Below, one piece after another: positions 35,740 to 44,272 of a stretch of DNA of 64,000 nt. Within the stretch, counting starts at the first letter, position 1. Each line of letters begins with the position of its first letter. The stretch lies in contig NZ_CP075171.1 of assembly GCF_021379005.1 (NCBI RefSeq), positions 1,302,001 to 1,366,000 on the forward strand. The letters are read 5' to 3'. A program made the position numbers and the translations under genes. The notes beneath the pieces were generated by a model, which was not told the origin of the DNA, ran no database searches, and saw nothing but the letters and a program-made list of their open reading frames with translations. The DNA is from Leptodesmis sichuanensis A121. GTDB taxonomy: Bacteria; Cyanobacteriota; Cyanobacteriia; Leptolyngbyales; Leptolyngbyaceae.

Positions 35740-35892
35740 GCCTAATTTGGAAATTAACTTGAACAGCTTTCGTGGTTCAGGTTGGTTTCTAGAACGGAGG
35801 AACCAGTGTCCTTGGGGCGAATCTCAAAAGTACCTGAGAGAGGCACCTTCCAGCCTTAGCCCGTCAGCTAACTCCGTCGGCAATGGAAGGAG
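35740..35892 (+). promoter_or_regulatory. c-di-AMP riboswitch aptamer (ydaO/yuaA class)
   Basis: Three blocks of the ydaO-yuaA consensus occur in order: ACGGAGGAACC (35794-35804), TTGGGGCGAATCT (35812-35824) and CCGTCAGCTAACTCCGTCGG (35861-35880), followed by CAATGGAAGGAG. They align closely with the well-studied Thermoanaerobacter aptamer in order and spacing. The 5' border near the GCC at 35740 is estimated; the 5' half is less conserved. The class binds two c-di-AMP molecules and usually switches genes off. It precedes the universal stress protein gene by about 130 bases. Confidence 0.85.
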
Positions 35893-35969
35893 TACCCGAG
35901 ACTGAAGCTTTTACAGCAACCGTCGTAGGTGTCTCCTGGCAGTTACTCACCTGAATATCCTGTATTCCG

Positions 35970-36023
35970 GGTGGCTGTCGCCTAACCCACCTCTCGTTCA
36001 CACTCATTTCTGAGAGGTTTTTA
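35970..36023 (+). promoter_or_regulatory. Riboswitch expression platform hairpins
   Basis: ACCTCTC (35989-35995) pairs with GAGAGGT (36012-36018), a 7-bp stem followed by TTTTTA; GAGAGG is also the only Shine-Dalgarno-like tract before the GTG at 36026. An alternative stem, GGTGG (35970-35974) with CCACC (35987-35991), overlaps its left arm, so the two exclude each other. Confidence 0.55.
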
Positions 36024-36025
36024 CC

Positions 36026-36742
36026 GTGGAAATTTTACCCATGCTGGCCCGTCTAGAACATGCGCTCGGCTGCTCTGACCTGACCCGGCAAATGGTGTTG
36101 AAACCCAATCCTGTCATACCTTCTCGATCGCAGCGGGAGGACATTAATCTGGTCGTCGGTTACACCGACTCTCCTCAAAGCCATACCGCTCTGGACTTGA
36201 CCTTATGGATTGCCTATCAAACCCGGTTGGCAACGCGGAAAACTGTTACTGTTCAGGTCGTCTATGTCGTTGACCCAGACCAGTCTGGCTATCGTCAGCC
36301 TCGTTCTATTGATGCCGTCTTGCAAGCTGAGATGGACGATCGCAAGGTACCGCTTTATCAGTGTGGCAATACCTTAGAGCCGATTTCATGGATTACTGGA
36401 GCCGTTGCTCCGGAACTATCCACAAAAGCTGTGGCACTGGAGGTTGCTGCACGCCGCGATCGCTCCGCTGAACGGGATACCAACTGGCAGATTTACCAAT
36501 TTGAACAGGCCGATCGAATTCTCTGGCAGGCGCGAAATCTAGCCAACGAGTGGCGCGGCTGTTTAGAAACCCATCTCCGATTTGGTTCCGTCGCCACCGA
36601 ACTGCGGGATGTGGCCCGTAAGGAAGCCGCAACTGTATTAGTTGTCGGTTGTAAATCTGCGAATCACCCGATTGTGGAAGCCCTGGGGGATGATCTGCCC
36701 TGTCCGGTGCTGGGAATTCCACCGAGAGCCTGTAGACCTTAA
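36026..36742 (+). CDS. Universal stress protein-like protein under c-di-AMP riboswitch
   Basis: 238 residues. The UspA fold is seen in the opening strand INLVVGYTDSPQSHTALDLTLW (about 36-58) and the closing AATVLVVGCKSANHPIVEAL with PCPVLGIPP. The ATP-binding G-x2-G-x9-G(S/T) pattern is not clear, so it may be a non-ATP-binding type. A roughly 70-residue insertion (95-165) sits between the halves. The start is GTG at 36026, with GAGAGG nine bases upstream inside a hairpin; an ATG at codon 6 is an alternative. The riboswitch ties it to c-di-AMP, hence probably to osmotic or potassium stress. Confidence 0.75.
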   Translation: MEILPMLARLEHALGCSDLTRQMVLKPNPVIPSRSQREDINLVVGYTDSPQSHTALDLTLWIAYQTRLATRKTVTVQVVYVVDPDQSGYRQPRSIDAVLQAEMDDRKVPLYQCGNTLEPISWITGAVAPELSTKAVALEVAARRDRSAERDTNWQIYQFEQADRILWQARNLANEWRGCLETHLRFGSVATELRDVARKEAATVLVVGCKSANHPIVEALGDDLPCPVLGIPPRACRP

Positions 36743-36760
36743 GGCAAAAGAAGACACCTT

Positions 36761-36789
36761 GTAGAGACGTTCCGGTGGAATGTCTCTAC
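36761..36789. repeat. GTAGAGACG hairpin repeat, copy 1
   Basis: GTAGAGACGTTCC and GGAATGTCTCTAC form a near-perfect 13-bp palindrome around GGT. Same family as 40944 and 57100. It follows the universal stress gene and may end its transcript. Confidence 0.7.
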
Positions 36790-36909
36790 GTTGGTTTGAT
36801 GAATTTGGCTGGCCCAATCGCTAGAATCACGGACGATTTTGGGCACTATAACAGTAACTTCATCAATCAGCGGGCAAGGGGAAGCCCCGGCCAAAGGAGT
36901 CTCTACAAT

Positions 36910-37143
36910 ATGTCCATTGAGAGTGCGAGCCGATTTCTGGAAGCAGTAACTTATGATGAGTCCCTGCGAGATAAATTTGAGCAGGTTCAGTCTCCAGAGG
37001 AATTTTTAACCCTGACTCGGCAGTTGGGTTACAGCTTTACTACCGAGGAGTTATTGGGACTGGCCAAAGAGCAAAGTCAGGGAATTATGGTACGCCGCCA
37101 CACAGGGGTCTGGAAGTGGTTACGATCGGTTCACTGGCTGTAA
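36910..37143 (+). CDS. Nif11 domain protein
   Basis: 77 residues from MSIESASRFLEAV. The Nif11 helical domain covers 1-60, with FLTLTRQLGYSFTTEELLGLA as its hallmark. There is no double-glycine cleavage site or core peptide, so it is unlikely to be a RiPP precursor; free Nif11 proteins occur widely in cyanobacteria without known role. The frame is open 45 codons upstream, but the domain begins at the ATG 36910-36912 and the upstream part runs through a repeat hairpin, so it is left out. Confidence 0.82.
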   Translation: MSIESASRFLEAVTYDESLRDKFEQVQSPEEFLTLTRQLGYSFTTEELLGLAKEQSQGIMVRRHTGVWKWLRSVHWL

Positions 37144-37206
37144 GTTGTCGATCGCAGGCGGCTCACGGTAGAGTCAGGGCAATTGACTGTGTGGTGTAGT
37201 TTGCTC

Positions 37207-39168
37207 ATGCCCATTATTCGCCCGATCGCGGCTCTGTTTCTGGTCGCTCTGTTTACCCTGATGCCTATGACTGCTGCCCAAGCGGCTACTTTTCCTGCTA
37301 ACGAGAATCTGGTTGTAGAGGAAATTCCGGCTATCCCCCTCTCTTTGGTGGATACCGTTAAACGCTATACCGAATTTCGATCGGGCCTATTCGCCAGTTG
37401 GCATCCTACCGAGCGGGAGATGTTAATTTCCACCCGCTTCTGCAACAACGCCCAAATTCATGCGGTGCGCTTTCCCTTAGCCGCCCGCAGACAACTTACC
37501 TTTTTTACAGAACCCCCGTCTGGTGCCAGCTACCAGCCCACGACTGGAGACTATTTTGTCTTTAGTAAAGATATTGGGGGTAATGAATTTAACCAGAATT
37601 ATCGCTATGACCTGGCGACTGGAGACATTACCTTATTGACCGATGGCAAGTCGAAGAACAGTCGGGGAGTCTGGTCAAATAAGGGCGATCGCATGGCCTA
37701 CACCTCCACACGGCGCACCGGGTCAGATACGGATATTTACCTGATCGATCCCACCAATCCCAAAAGCGATCGCTTACTGGCTCAGGTGGAAGGGGGCGGT
37801 TGGGTACCGTTGGACTGGTCGCCAGACGATCGGCAGTTGCTGGTACTGCAATATGTTTCCGCGAACGAAAGTTATCTCTGGTTAATGGATGCCCAGACAG
37901 GAACTAAAACCCTACTGACTCCTAAAGCAGGAAAAGAACCCATTTCTTACTCCAGTGCTGTGTTTGCTAAAGATGGCAAGGGTATCTATTTAGTCAGCGA
38001 TCGGGAATCCGAATTTCAGCGATTGGCCTACTTCGACTTGGCCAGCAAACGCTACACCTACCTCACGACGCAGATCAAATGGGATATTGAAGATTTTGAT
38101 CTGTCCAAGGATGGCAAACTCCTGGCCTTTGTGGCCAATGAAGATGGGGCCAGCGTACTGCACATTCTGGACACCAAAACCCGCAAGGAACGGAAATTAC
38201 CTCAGTTACCCAATGGTCTGATGTTTGGGCTAAGCTGGCACCCCAATAATCAAGATCTGGGCTTTTCCATGACTTCCGCGCGATCGACCACCGATGTTTA
38301 TTCTCTAAATATTACCTCCAACAAAATCGATCGCTGGACGGAAAGCGAAACGGGCGGCCTGAACACTACAAACTTTTCGGACGCAGAACTGGTGCGCTGG
38401 AAAAGCTTTGACGGCAAAACCATCTCCGGCTTTTTGTACCGTCCACCTAAGAAATTCACTGGCAAACGTCCCGTGATTATCGATATTCATGGGGGGCCAG
38501 AAGCTCAGTTTCGTCCAGTTTTCCTGGGACGGCAGAATTATTACCTGAATGAGCTGGGTGTGGCTCTGCTATTCCCCAATGTGCGGGGTTCCACAGGCTA
38601 CGGCAAAACTTTCCTGAAACTGGACAATGGCTTCCTGCGTGAAGATTCCGTGAAGGATATCGGTGCCCTGCTGGATTGGATTGCCACTCAGCCAGATCTC
38701 GATGCCAGCCGGATTATGGTTACAGGGGGCAGTTACGGCGGCTATATGTCCCTGGCCGTAGCGACGAACTACAGCGATCGTATTCGAGCAGCAGTCGATA
38801 TTGTCGGCATCTCCAACTTTGTCACCTTCCTGGAACGCACCGAAGGCTATCGACGGGATTTGCGACGGGTTGAATATGGCGATGAGCGCGATCCCAAAAT
38901 GCGAGAGTTTTTACTCAAAATCTCTCCCGTCAATAACGCTGAAAAAATTAAAAAACCCCTATTTGTGATTCACGGTCAGAACGATCCACGGGTGCCCCTG
39001 AATGAAGCGGAACAAATTGTCGCCACTGTGCGGAAAAACAACGTCCCCGTCTGGTATCTGATGGCCAGGGATGAGGGGCACGGATTTGCCAAAAAAGCCA
39101 ATGCCGACTTTCAGTTCTATGCCACGGTGATGTTTGTCAAAGAGTTTTTGTTGAAAAATAGTGGATAG
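37207..39168 (+). CDS. S9 family prolyl-oligopeptidase-like serine peptidase, exported
   Basis: 653 residues from the ATG at 37207, giving a clean signal peptide (MPIIRPIAALFLVALFTLMP, cleaved after AQA). A beta-propeller (WD/PD40-like, about 50-400) precedes the alpha/beta-hydrolase domain with S509 (GGSYGGYM), D593 (GQNDPRV) and H625 (DEGHGF). The closest type is the acylaminoacyl/dipeptidyl peptidase group, which trims short peptides. It is probably periplasmic. A TTG eight codons upstream (37183) is an alternative start. Confidence 0.92.
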   Translation: MPIIRPIAALFLVALFTLMPMTAAQAATFPANENLVVEEIPAIPLSLVDTVKRYTEFRSGLFASWHPTEREMLISTRFCNNAQIHAVRFPLAARRQLTFFTEPPSGASYQPTTGDYFVFSKDIGGNEFNQNYRYDLATGDITLLTDGKSKNSRGVWSNKGDRMAYTSTRRTGSDTDIYLIDPTNPKSDRLLAQVEGGGWVPLDWSPDDRQLLVLQYVSANESYLWLMDAQTGTKTLLTPKAGKEPISYSSAVFAKDGKGIYLVSDRESEFQRLAYFDLASKRYTYLTTQIKWDIEDFDLSKDGKLLAFVANEDGASVLHILDTKTRKERKLPQLPNGLMFGLSWHPNNQDLGFSMTSARSTTDVYSLNITSNKIDRWTESETGGLNTTNFSDAELVRWKSFDGKTISGFLYRPPKKFTGKRPVIIDIHGGPEAQFRPVFLGRQNYYLNELGVALLFPNVRGSTGYGKTFLKLDNGFLREDSVKDIGALLDWIATQPDLDASRIMVTGGSYGGYMSLAVATNYSDRIRAAVDIVGISNFVTFLERTEGYRRDLRRVEYGDERDPKMREFLLKISPVNNAEKIKKPLFVIHGQNDPRVPLNEAEQIVATVRKNNVPVWYLMARDEGHGFAKKANADFQFYATVMFVKEFLLKNSG

Positions 39169-39199
39169 TGGGTGGTGAATGGTGAGTAGGAGTGAATCT

Positions 39200-39254
39200 G
39201 TCATTGGTTATTAGTCATTTGTTGAGAAAGGACAGATGACTGATGACCAATGAC
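39200..39254. repeat. Long imperfect hairpin after the S9 peptidase gene
   Basis: A 23-base arm beginning GTCATTGGTTATTAG pairs with one ending GATGACCAATGAC, 20 of 23 positions complementary, around a 9-base loop. Possible transcript end or intergenic repeat. Confidence 0.5.
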
Positions 39255-39312
39255 AGACGAATGACAAAGGACACAAGACAGAATGCTTAGAACTTAGCTA
39301 CTGAGAACCCTT

Positions 39313-39927
39313 ATGACAGGTCGCAGACCCGAACCAACGATCGCTCAGGAACTGAAAGCCCATGCCATGATTTTGGGTGGGCTGGTAGCCATTGCCTGGG
39401 GATTGGAATTGTTTGATCTATTTATCTTTAGACAGGGGCTTAATCCGGTGAGCGGATTGGATCAATATGGGATTGTGCCCCGGAATTTGATTGGGCTACG
39501 GGGAATTCTGTTTGCCCCTTTTCTGCACGGAAATTTGGCCCATTTGATTGGCAATACGATTCCCTTCCTGGTGCTGGGCTGGTTTGTGATGCTGCGGGAA
39601 ATTAGTGATTTCTTCGTAGTCACCATTATTTCTGCCCTGGTGAGTGGCTTGGGCACCTGGCTATTCGGTGCTCCTGGCATCCACATTGGAGCCAGTGGGG
39701 TGATTTTTGGCTATCTGGGTTATCTGCTGTTGCGGGGCTATTTTGAACGCAGCGCGATCGCGATCGCCATGTCGCTGTTTGTGTGCGTTCTGTACGGTAG
39801 TCTGTTGTTGGGGCTATCTCCCTTTCAAACCGGGATTTCCTGGGAAGGGCACCTGTTTGGCTTTTTGGGGGGTGTCCTGTCAGCCCGGTTATTAACGAAT
39901 ACCAGTAAACACTCCCCAGGAGGCTAA
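39313..39927 (+). CDS. Rhomboid family intramembrane serine protease
   Basis: 204 residues with six predicted membrane helices. The catalytic dyad is S128 in GASG (HIGASGVIFGYLGYLLL) and H180 in WEGHLFGFLGG; HGNLAHLIGN near 72-81 supplies the helix-2 His/Asn. Rhomboids cut membrane proteins within the bilayer. Its stop overlaps the AGGAGG (39918-39923) of the next gene, so the two are likely translated from one transcript. Confidence 0.93.
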   Translation: MTGRRPEPTIAQELKAHAMILGGLVAIAWGLELFDLFIFRQGLNPVSGLDQYGIVPRNLIGLRGILFAPFLHGNLAHLIGNTIPFLVLGWFVMLREISDFFVVTIISALVSGLGTWLFGAPGIHIGASGVIFGYLGYLLLRGYFERSAIAIAMSLFVCVLYGSLLLGLSPFQTGISWEGHLFGFLGGVLSARLLTNTSKHSPGG

Positions 39928-39932
39928 ATCCA

Positions 39933-40754
39933 TTGACGAAGGCAGTCATTTTAGGCTGTGGCTATGTGGGCACCGAGGTCGCCCGATTGTGGCAACCCAC
40001 TCTGACTGTGACGGCCACAACCACAACTCCAGCACGAGTTGCGGAACTAGAAGCGATCGCCCATCGGATTGTGGTTTTGCAGGGGAGGGATGAAGCTGCA
40101 CTGCGATCGCTTCTCCAAGATCAGGAGATTGTCTTGCTATCTGTGGGTGCCCGCTATGGCAACTATACCGATACTTACCTGAAAACGGCTGAAACGCTGG
40201 TCGCCGCTCTGCCCCGGTGCCCCTCCGTGCGTCAGATCATTTACACAGGCAGTTATGCGGTGTATGGCGATCGCGGCGGAGCCTGGGTGGATGAAACCAC
40301 TCCGGTTGCGCCAGCAAACGAAAACGGTGAGGTGTTAGCGGCTACGGAACAGGTACTCCTGAATGCTGCCAGTGAGCGCTTGAAGGTTTGCGTCTTTCGC
40401 CTGGGAGGAATTTATGGCCCCGGTCGGGAACTGGTGAAAATTTTTGGCCGCGTTGCCGGAACTACCCGTCCCGGTACTGGCGAAGAGGCCGCTAACTGGG
40501 TCCACTTGGATGACATTGTGGGCGCGATCGACTTTGCCCGTCAGCAGGGTTTAAGTGGCATTTACAATCTCGTCGGCACTGTTCCCCTGACCAGTAAAGA
40601 ATTGCTGGATCAGGTTTGCTCCACTCATCACCTGCCCCCCGTCTCCTGGGATCCTACTCAACCCAGCCTCCGTCCCTACAACGCCAAAGTGTCCAACCAG
40701 AAACTCAGATCCGCTGGCTATGCCTTCATCCATCCCGAAATTCAGCAATTCTAA
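39933..40754 (+). CDS. NAD(P)-binding SDR-family epimerase/dehydratase-like protein
   Basis: 273 residues. Rossmann motif G8-C-G-Y-V-G13 at the start, then YTGSYAVYGDRGGAWVDE and VFRLGGIYGPGRELV, as in extended atypical SDRs (YeeZ-like). The standard YxxxK active site is not found, so it may bind a nucleotide without the usual catalysis. The start is TTG (39933-39935), backed by a perfect AGGAGG nine bases upstream that overlaps the rhomboid stop. Confidence 0.85.
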   Translation: MTKAVILGCGYVGTEVARLWQPTLTVTATTTTPARVAELEAIAHRIVVLQGRDEAALRSLLQDQEIVLLSVGARYGNYTDTYLKTAETLVAALPRCPSVRQIIYTGSYAVYGDRGGAWVDETTPVAPANENGEVLAATEQVLLNAASERLKVCVFRLGGIYGPGRELVKIFGRVAGTTRPGTGEEAANWVHLDDIVGAIDFARQQGLSGIYNLVGTVPLTSKELLDQVCSTHHLPPVSWDPTQPSLRPYNAKVSNQKLRSAGYAFIHPEIQQF

Positions 40755-40943
40755 AGCATCCCTGTTCAGGGCGGGCTTGACTGTAGTCAGCGACCATATT
40801 TCTCATTTGGCGGGCGATGGCTGGAAGGCACGGCGATAGTTGGATACGGTACGTGGATTGATGAGAGACAGCACCAGGTTCTCGTACTGGCACAGAGCAT
40901 AGATCATACTAATACCCATTTAAATTGCGGCGCGGCAGATCCC

Positions 40944-40972
40944 GCAGAGACGTTCCGGCGGAACGTCTTTAC
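40944..40972. repeat. GTAGAGACG hairpin repeat, copy 2
   Basis: GCAGAGACGTTCCGGCGGAA leads into CGTCTTTAC; the inner arms ACGTTCC and GGAACGT pair perfectly. Same family as 36761 and 57100. Confidence 0.65.
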
Positions 40973-41071
40973 AAGGGTTTGTATGCCTTAACAACGATTT
41001 GAATTGGTATAAGTTGACCTATGACCATTGCGATCGACTAATTTACATACCAGTCGAAGGGTTAGCTTAGA

Positions 41072-41099
41072 GGCAGAAGTAGTCAGGTTTACTTCTGCC
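41072..41099. terminator. Stem-loop between convergent genes
   Basis: GGCAGAAGTA and TACTTCTGCC make a perfect 10-bp stem with an 8-base loop. On the plus strand CTTTTTA follows after a few bases, suiting the SDR transcript; it may also serve rfbB. Confidence 0.5.
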
Positions 41100-41128
41100 C
41101 TCTGACTTTTTACTTGTGCCTTAGTGGA

Positions 41129-42220
41129 TTAAGCATATACCTTGTTGTAGTAAGCCTGATACTCTTCAGACAGCAAGGGTCGCCACCAGTCCTCATGGCT
41201 CAAAAACCATTGAACGGTCAGCCGTAAGCCTTCTTGTACAGTGACGGAAGGTGTCCAGCCCAGTTCCGTTTGCAACTTAGAAGAATTAATCGCATAGCGA
41301 CGATCGTGTCCTGGGCGATCTTTGACAAACGTAATCAGGCTCTCTGCAGGTTTCACAGGTAAGCTAGGAGCCATCTCGTTCATCAAGGCACACAGCATTT
41401 GCACCAGATCAATGTTTTTAACTTCGTTGTTGCCCCCAACGTTGTAAGTTTCACCGACCTTGCCCCGCCGCAGTACAGCATCGATCGCACTACAGTGATC
41501 TTCGACATATAGCCAGTCCCGTACATTCTGACCATCACCATAAACGGGGAGCGGTTTACCCATCAGGATGTTAATGCACATCAGGGGAATCAACTTTTCT
41601 GGAAAGTGGTAAGGCCCATAGTTATTAGAGCAGTTGGTTATCGTCGTGGGCATCCCGTAGGTGTGGTAATAAGCCCGTACCAAATGGTCACTGCCAGCTT
41701 TAGAGGCTGAGTAGGGGCTGTTAGGCGCATAGGGAGTCGTTTCAGAAAAAGCTGGATCATGGGGTCCTAAGCTGCCATACACCTCATCGGTGGAAACATG
41801 GTGGAAACGATAATCCTCCGGACGATCGCTGGACATCCAATGTTGACGGAAGGCTTCCAGCAACGTAAACGTACCCACCACATTGGTTCTGACAAAGGCA
41901 TCGGGGCCAAGAATGGAGCGGTCTACGTGAGACTCCGCAGCAAAATGCACTACCGTATCAATGGCCTCTTCTTGCAGTAGGGCATCGATCAAAGGACGAT
42001 CGCAAATGTCTCCTTGAACAAATCTGAAATTGGAATGGGAATCTAGGGGAATCAGTGTGCGCCGATTTCCAGCATAGGTCAGGGCATCCAGGACAACGAC
42101 GCGATCGTTGGGATAATGCTGACACCAGTAATGGGCAAAGTTGGAACCAATAAATCCGGCTCCACCCGTCACGAGTAGCCTGCGCTGTTTGCTTAAGGAT
42201 TGGAGTTCTACAGAGGTCAT
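41129..42220 (-). CDS. rfbB: dTDP-glucose 4,6-dehydratase
   Basis: 363 residues. Second step of dTDP-L-rhamnose synthesis: dTDP-glucose to dTDP-4-keto-6-deoxyglucose. NAD-binding GGAGFIGSNFAHYW is at 18-31, the active site STDEVYG follows at about 140, and YSASKA supplies Tyr and Lys. Length and motifs are standard. It is in the same direction as rfbA and rfbC but separated from them by a glycosyltransferase gene and a repeat-filled gap. No rfbD (rmlD) is in the window. Confidence 0.95.
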   Translation of the reverse strand: MTSVELQSLSKQRRLLVTGGAGFIGSNFAHYWCQHYPNDRVVVLDALTYAGNRRTLIPLDSHSNFRFVQGDICDRPLIDALLQEEAIDTVVHFAAESHVDRSILGPDAFVRTNVVGTFTLLEAFRQHWMSSDRPEDYRFHHVSTDEVYGSLGPHDPAFSETTPYAPNSPYSASKAGSDHLVRAYYHTYGMPTTITNCSNNYGPYHFPEKLIPLMCINILMGKPLPVYGDGQNVRDWLYVEDHCSAIDAVLRRGKVGETYNVGGNNEVKNIDLVQMLCALMNEMAPSLPVKPAESLITFVKDRPGHDRRYAINSSKLQTELGWTPSVTVQEGLRLTVQWFLSHEDWWRPLLSEEYQAYYNKVYA

Positions 42221-42347
42221 TAATTTTACCTATTTACATTCAGAGGACAACCGGATAGAGAAGAGTACCCAACAAAAGGGTAAATGGAAATCAAGCCAAT
42301 GTCCCCTACTTCATCGAATCCAAAAATAATTTGAGAAAAATCCTGCT

Positions 42348-43634
42348 TCAAATTGCAGATTTTTTAAAGTCGATTAATTCTTGGTAAATTTCTACAATTC
42401 TTCTTGCTTTAGTGCTCCATTCAAATGCTTGTGCTTTTTGAGTTGCCTGAATGGACATCGCTTTTCTCAACTCCGGGTCTTGAACGAGCAGCGTAATCTT
42501 GTTGGCCATTTCTTGAATCAGGTACTCCCTGGAAATGGGTTCTAGCCTGAATCCAGTTTCATCGGTTACATACTCCCCAATACCACCGTTGTTAACGACA
42601 ATACAGGGAAGCCCACAAGCCATTGCTTCCATAACCACCGCCCCACCAAATTCGCGAATTGAGGGGAAACAGAAAATATCTGATTTGCTGTAATACTCCA
42701 GAGTGTCCTGTTGTTTAATCCAACCTGTGAACTTCACCATATTGGTCAGATTCAGAGTCTGTACCCTTTGATGTAAATCCTCTCTCTCGGAACCATCCCC
42801 AATAATAGTTAATGAGATTTGATTTTGGATGACTGGAGCTAACCGAGCGATCGCTTCAATCAGGATATCGGCTCCCTTATAAGGAACCAATCGGCCCACA
42901 AACAGCAACTCAACTTTCTGATTTTCTTTTCGCTTACTGGAATGCTTCAAAAATTCTTTCGTAATGCCATTTTCAAATAGCAGTTCAATCCGGTGATCGG
43001 CGATCGCAAACAGATCTTTCAACATATTCAGTGTGTAGGTTGATCCAGAGAGAATGCGATCGGCTTTTTGATAAGTTGCTACATAGCCAGGAATTAAGTG
43101 ACGACCAAGAGGTCTGAGAAAGTTCCAGAATACCTTTTCCTTCTTGGCAGTTTCCTCAAACCCCTTGGGAAAAGGAACTCCACCATTCACTGGGCCTAAT
43201 AATAGAGGTGTACGACGACATGCCTGAATTAGCTTAACCGGATACCTGGGCATCATCGGAGTAATCGCATGGACGACATCGTATTTTCCCTGTTTGACAT
43301 CCCGATGAAAAAGCTGATAAACCTGATGATTAAATTCGGCGTAAACTGGATACGTCAAAGCATTATAAAGCGGCCAGTTAATCACCCCTTTATGAGTGAT
43401 TTTCTCAATTAGAGAATGATATTTCTTGATAGCAGGACTTTCACTAATGTAAAAGATTGGTTGATGCTGGGGATACTGCTCAAATGCCTGTCTATTCCGT
43501 TCGTGAGTAACTAGAGTAACATCTACAATCTGACTGATTTCTCGATAAAAGTTGTAGCATACCAGGGGTACAGAGGCCCAGTCTGGATTGCATTGTTCAG
43601 CAATCATGAGAACTTTTAAGTTCATGGCACTCAT
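42348..43634 (-). CDS. Glycosyltransferase family 4 protein
   Basis: 428 residues, GT-B fold. The C-terminal nucleotide-sugar site shows LLFVGRLVPYKGADILIEAI (about 245-265) and FCFPSIREFGGAVVMEAMACGLP with the EX7E spacing of GT4 retaining enzymes. Probably transfers a sugar in surface polysaccharide assembly, given its rfb neighbours. The base composition is more AT-rich than that of rfbB and rfbA, which may mean later acquisition. GGAG lies nine bases before the ATG at 43632-43634. Confidence 0.88.
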   Translation of the reverse strand: MSAMNLKVLMIAEQCNPDWASVPLVCYNFYREISQIVDVTLVTHERNRQAFEQYPQHQPIFYISESPAIKKYHSLIEKITHKGVINWPLYNALTYPVYAEFNHQVYQLFHRDVKQGKYDVVHAITPMMPRYPVKLIQACRRTPLLLGPVNGGVPFPKGFEETAKKEKVFWNFLRPLGRHLIPGYVATYQKADRILSGSTYTLNMLKDLFAIADHRIELLFENGITKEFLKHSSKRKENQKVELLFVGRLVPYKGADILIEAIARLAPVIQNQISLTIIGDGSEREDLHQRVQTLNLTNMVKFTGWIKQQDTLEYYSKSDIFCFPSIREFGGAVVMEAMACGLPCIVVNNGGIGEYVTDETGFRLEPISREYLIQEMANKITLLVQDPELRKAMSIQATQKAQAFEWSTKARRIVEIYQELIDFKKSAI

Positions 43635-43879
43635 ACAGTTACTCCAATCAACAGTCAGAAATAAGTTTAGAAACAGGAAAAGTTAAGGGCTTTTGGCAAA
43701 AACTCAGGTAAATGCTTCAATCATCTATTTCTAGAATTCCCTAAGTGCGTTGAAATATCGAAAAGCCATGAAAATTTGCTCGATCGTGTTTAATTGTATT
43801 TAGTTAAAGAGATTTTAGTTAATAGAGAGCCAAATTACCCATATTGTTTCTGGATTAGACAACATATTTTTTTTATTTG

Positions 43880-44095
43880 AACCTTGACCAAGTTCAGAAT
43901 CGGAGTTTCTCTGATCGGAAAACGATCGTTCTCTAGCTGGGTGCATGTCACTTTTGCCCTCACCCTAAATCCCTCTCCCAAATTGGGAGAGGGACTTTGA
44001 GATGACTCGGCTCCCCTTCTCCCAGGTTGGCAAAAGGGGTTGGGGGATGAGGGCCTGCAAAGGTGACATACTATCCTCTAGCTAGACTTGGTTTA
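43880..44095 (+). repeat. AAACC/GGTTT palindromic repeat, interrupted copy
   Basis: The left part (AACCTTGACCAAGTTCAGAA to CTCTAGCT at 43938) and the right part (CTCTAGCTAGACTTGGTTTA from 44076) together rebuild one family member. They are separated by the insertion at 43939-44075. Confidence 0.7.
43939..44075. mobile_element. Nested MITE-like insertion with 8-bp target duplication
   Basis: 137 bp flanked by CTCTAGCT on both sides (43931-43938 and 44076-44083), which occurs once in uninterrupted copies of the host repeat. Its ends carry inverted ATGTCAC(T/C)TTTGC (left 43944-43956, right complement 44058-44070). The inside has the familiar CCCTCACCCTAAATCCCTCT and GGGAGAGGGACTTTGA motifs. 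No coding capacity, so it must have moved with help from elsewhere. Confidence 0.65.
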
Positions 44096-44200
44096 TCAAA
44101 TCAAAAAACTACTTTTCGGTTTAAGGATCGCCTCAAGCCAAAAAGTAGTCTTATGGTAATGCGTTACGGCTGCCGCCTAACCTGGCTACAAAATTGAATT

Positions 44201-44272
44201 AAACCTTGTCCAAGTCCAGAACGGTCGTTTCTCTAATCGGAAAACGATCGTTCTCTAGCTGGACTTGGTTTA
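44201..44272 (+). repeat. AAACC/GGTTT palindromic repeat, intact copy
   Basis: 72 bases from AAACCTTGTCCAAGTCCAGA to CTAGCTGGACTTGGTTTA. The ends pair (CCAAGTCCAG with CTGGACTTGG) and the centre has a second palindrome (CGTTT...AAACG), so an RNA copy would fold into a long hairpin. Confidence 0.75.

Larger units (their letters stand above)
40755..41128. other. Convergent gap with hairpins, no gene
   Basis: Lies between the convergent SDR and rfbB genes. It holds a GTAGAGACG-family hairpin (40944-40972) and a perfect stem-loop (41072-41099). No reading frame of interest. Confidence 0.45.

Noticed and set aside
36775-36909. Upstream extension of the Nif11 gene
   Set aside because: It begins inside a repeat hairpin and the Nif11 domain starts at the internal ATG.
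36910-37143. Nif11 protein as a RiPP precursor
   Set aside because: No double-glycine site, no core peptide and no modifying enzyme nearby.
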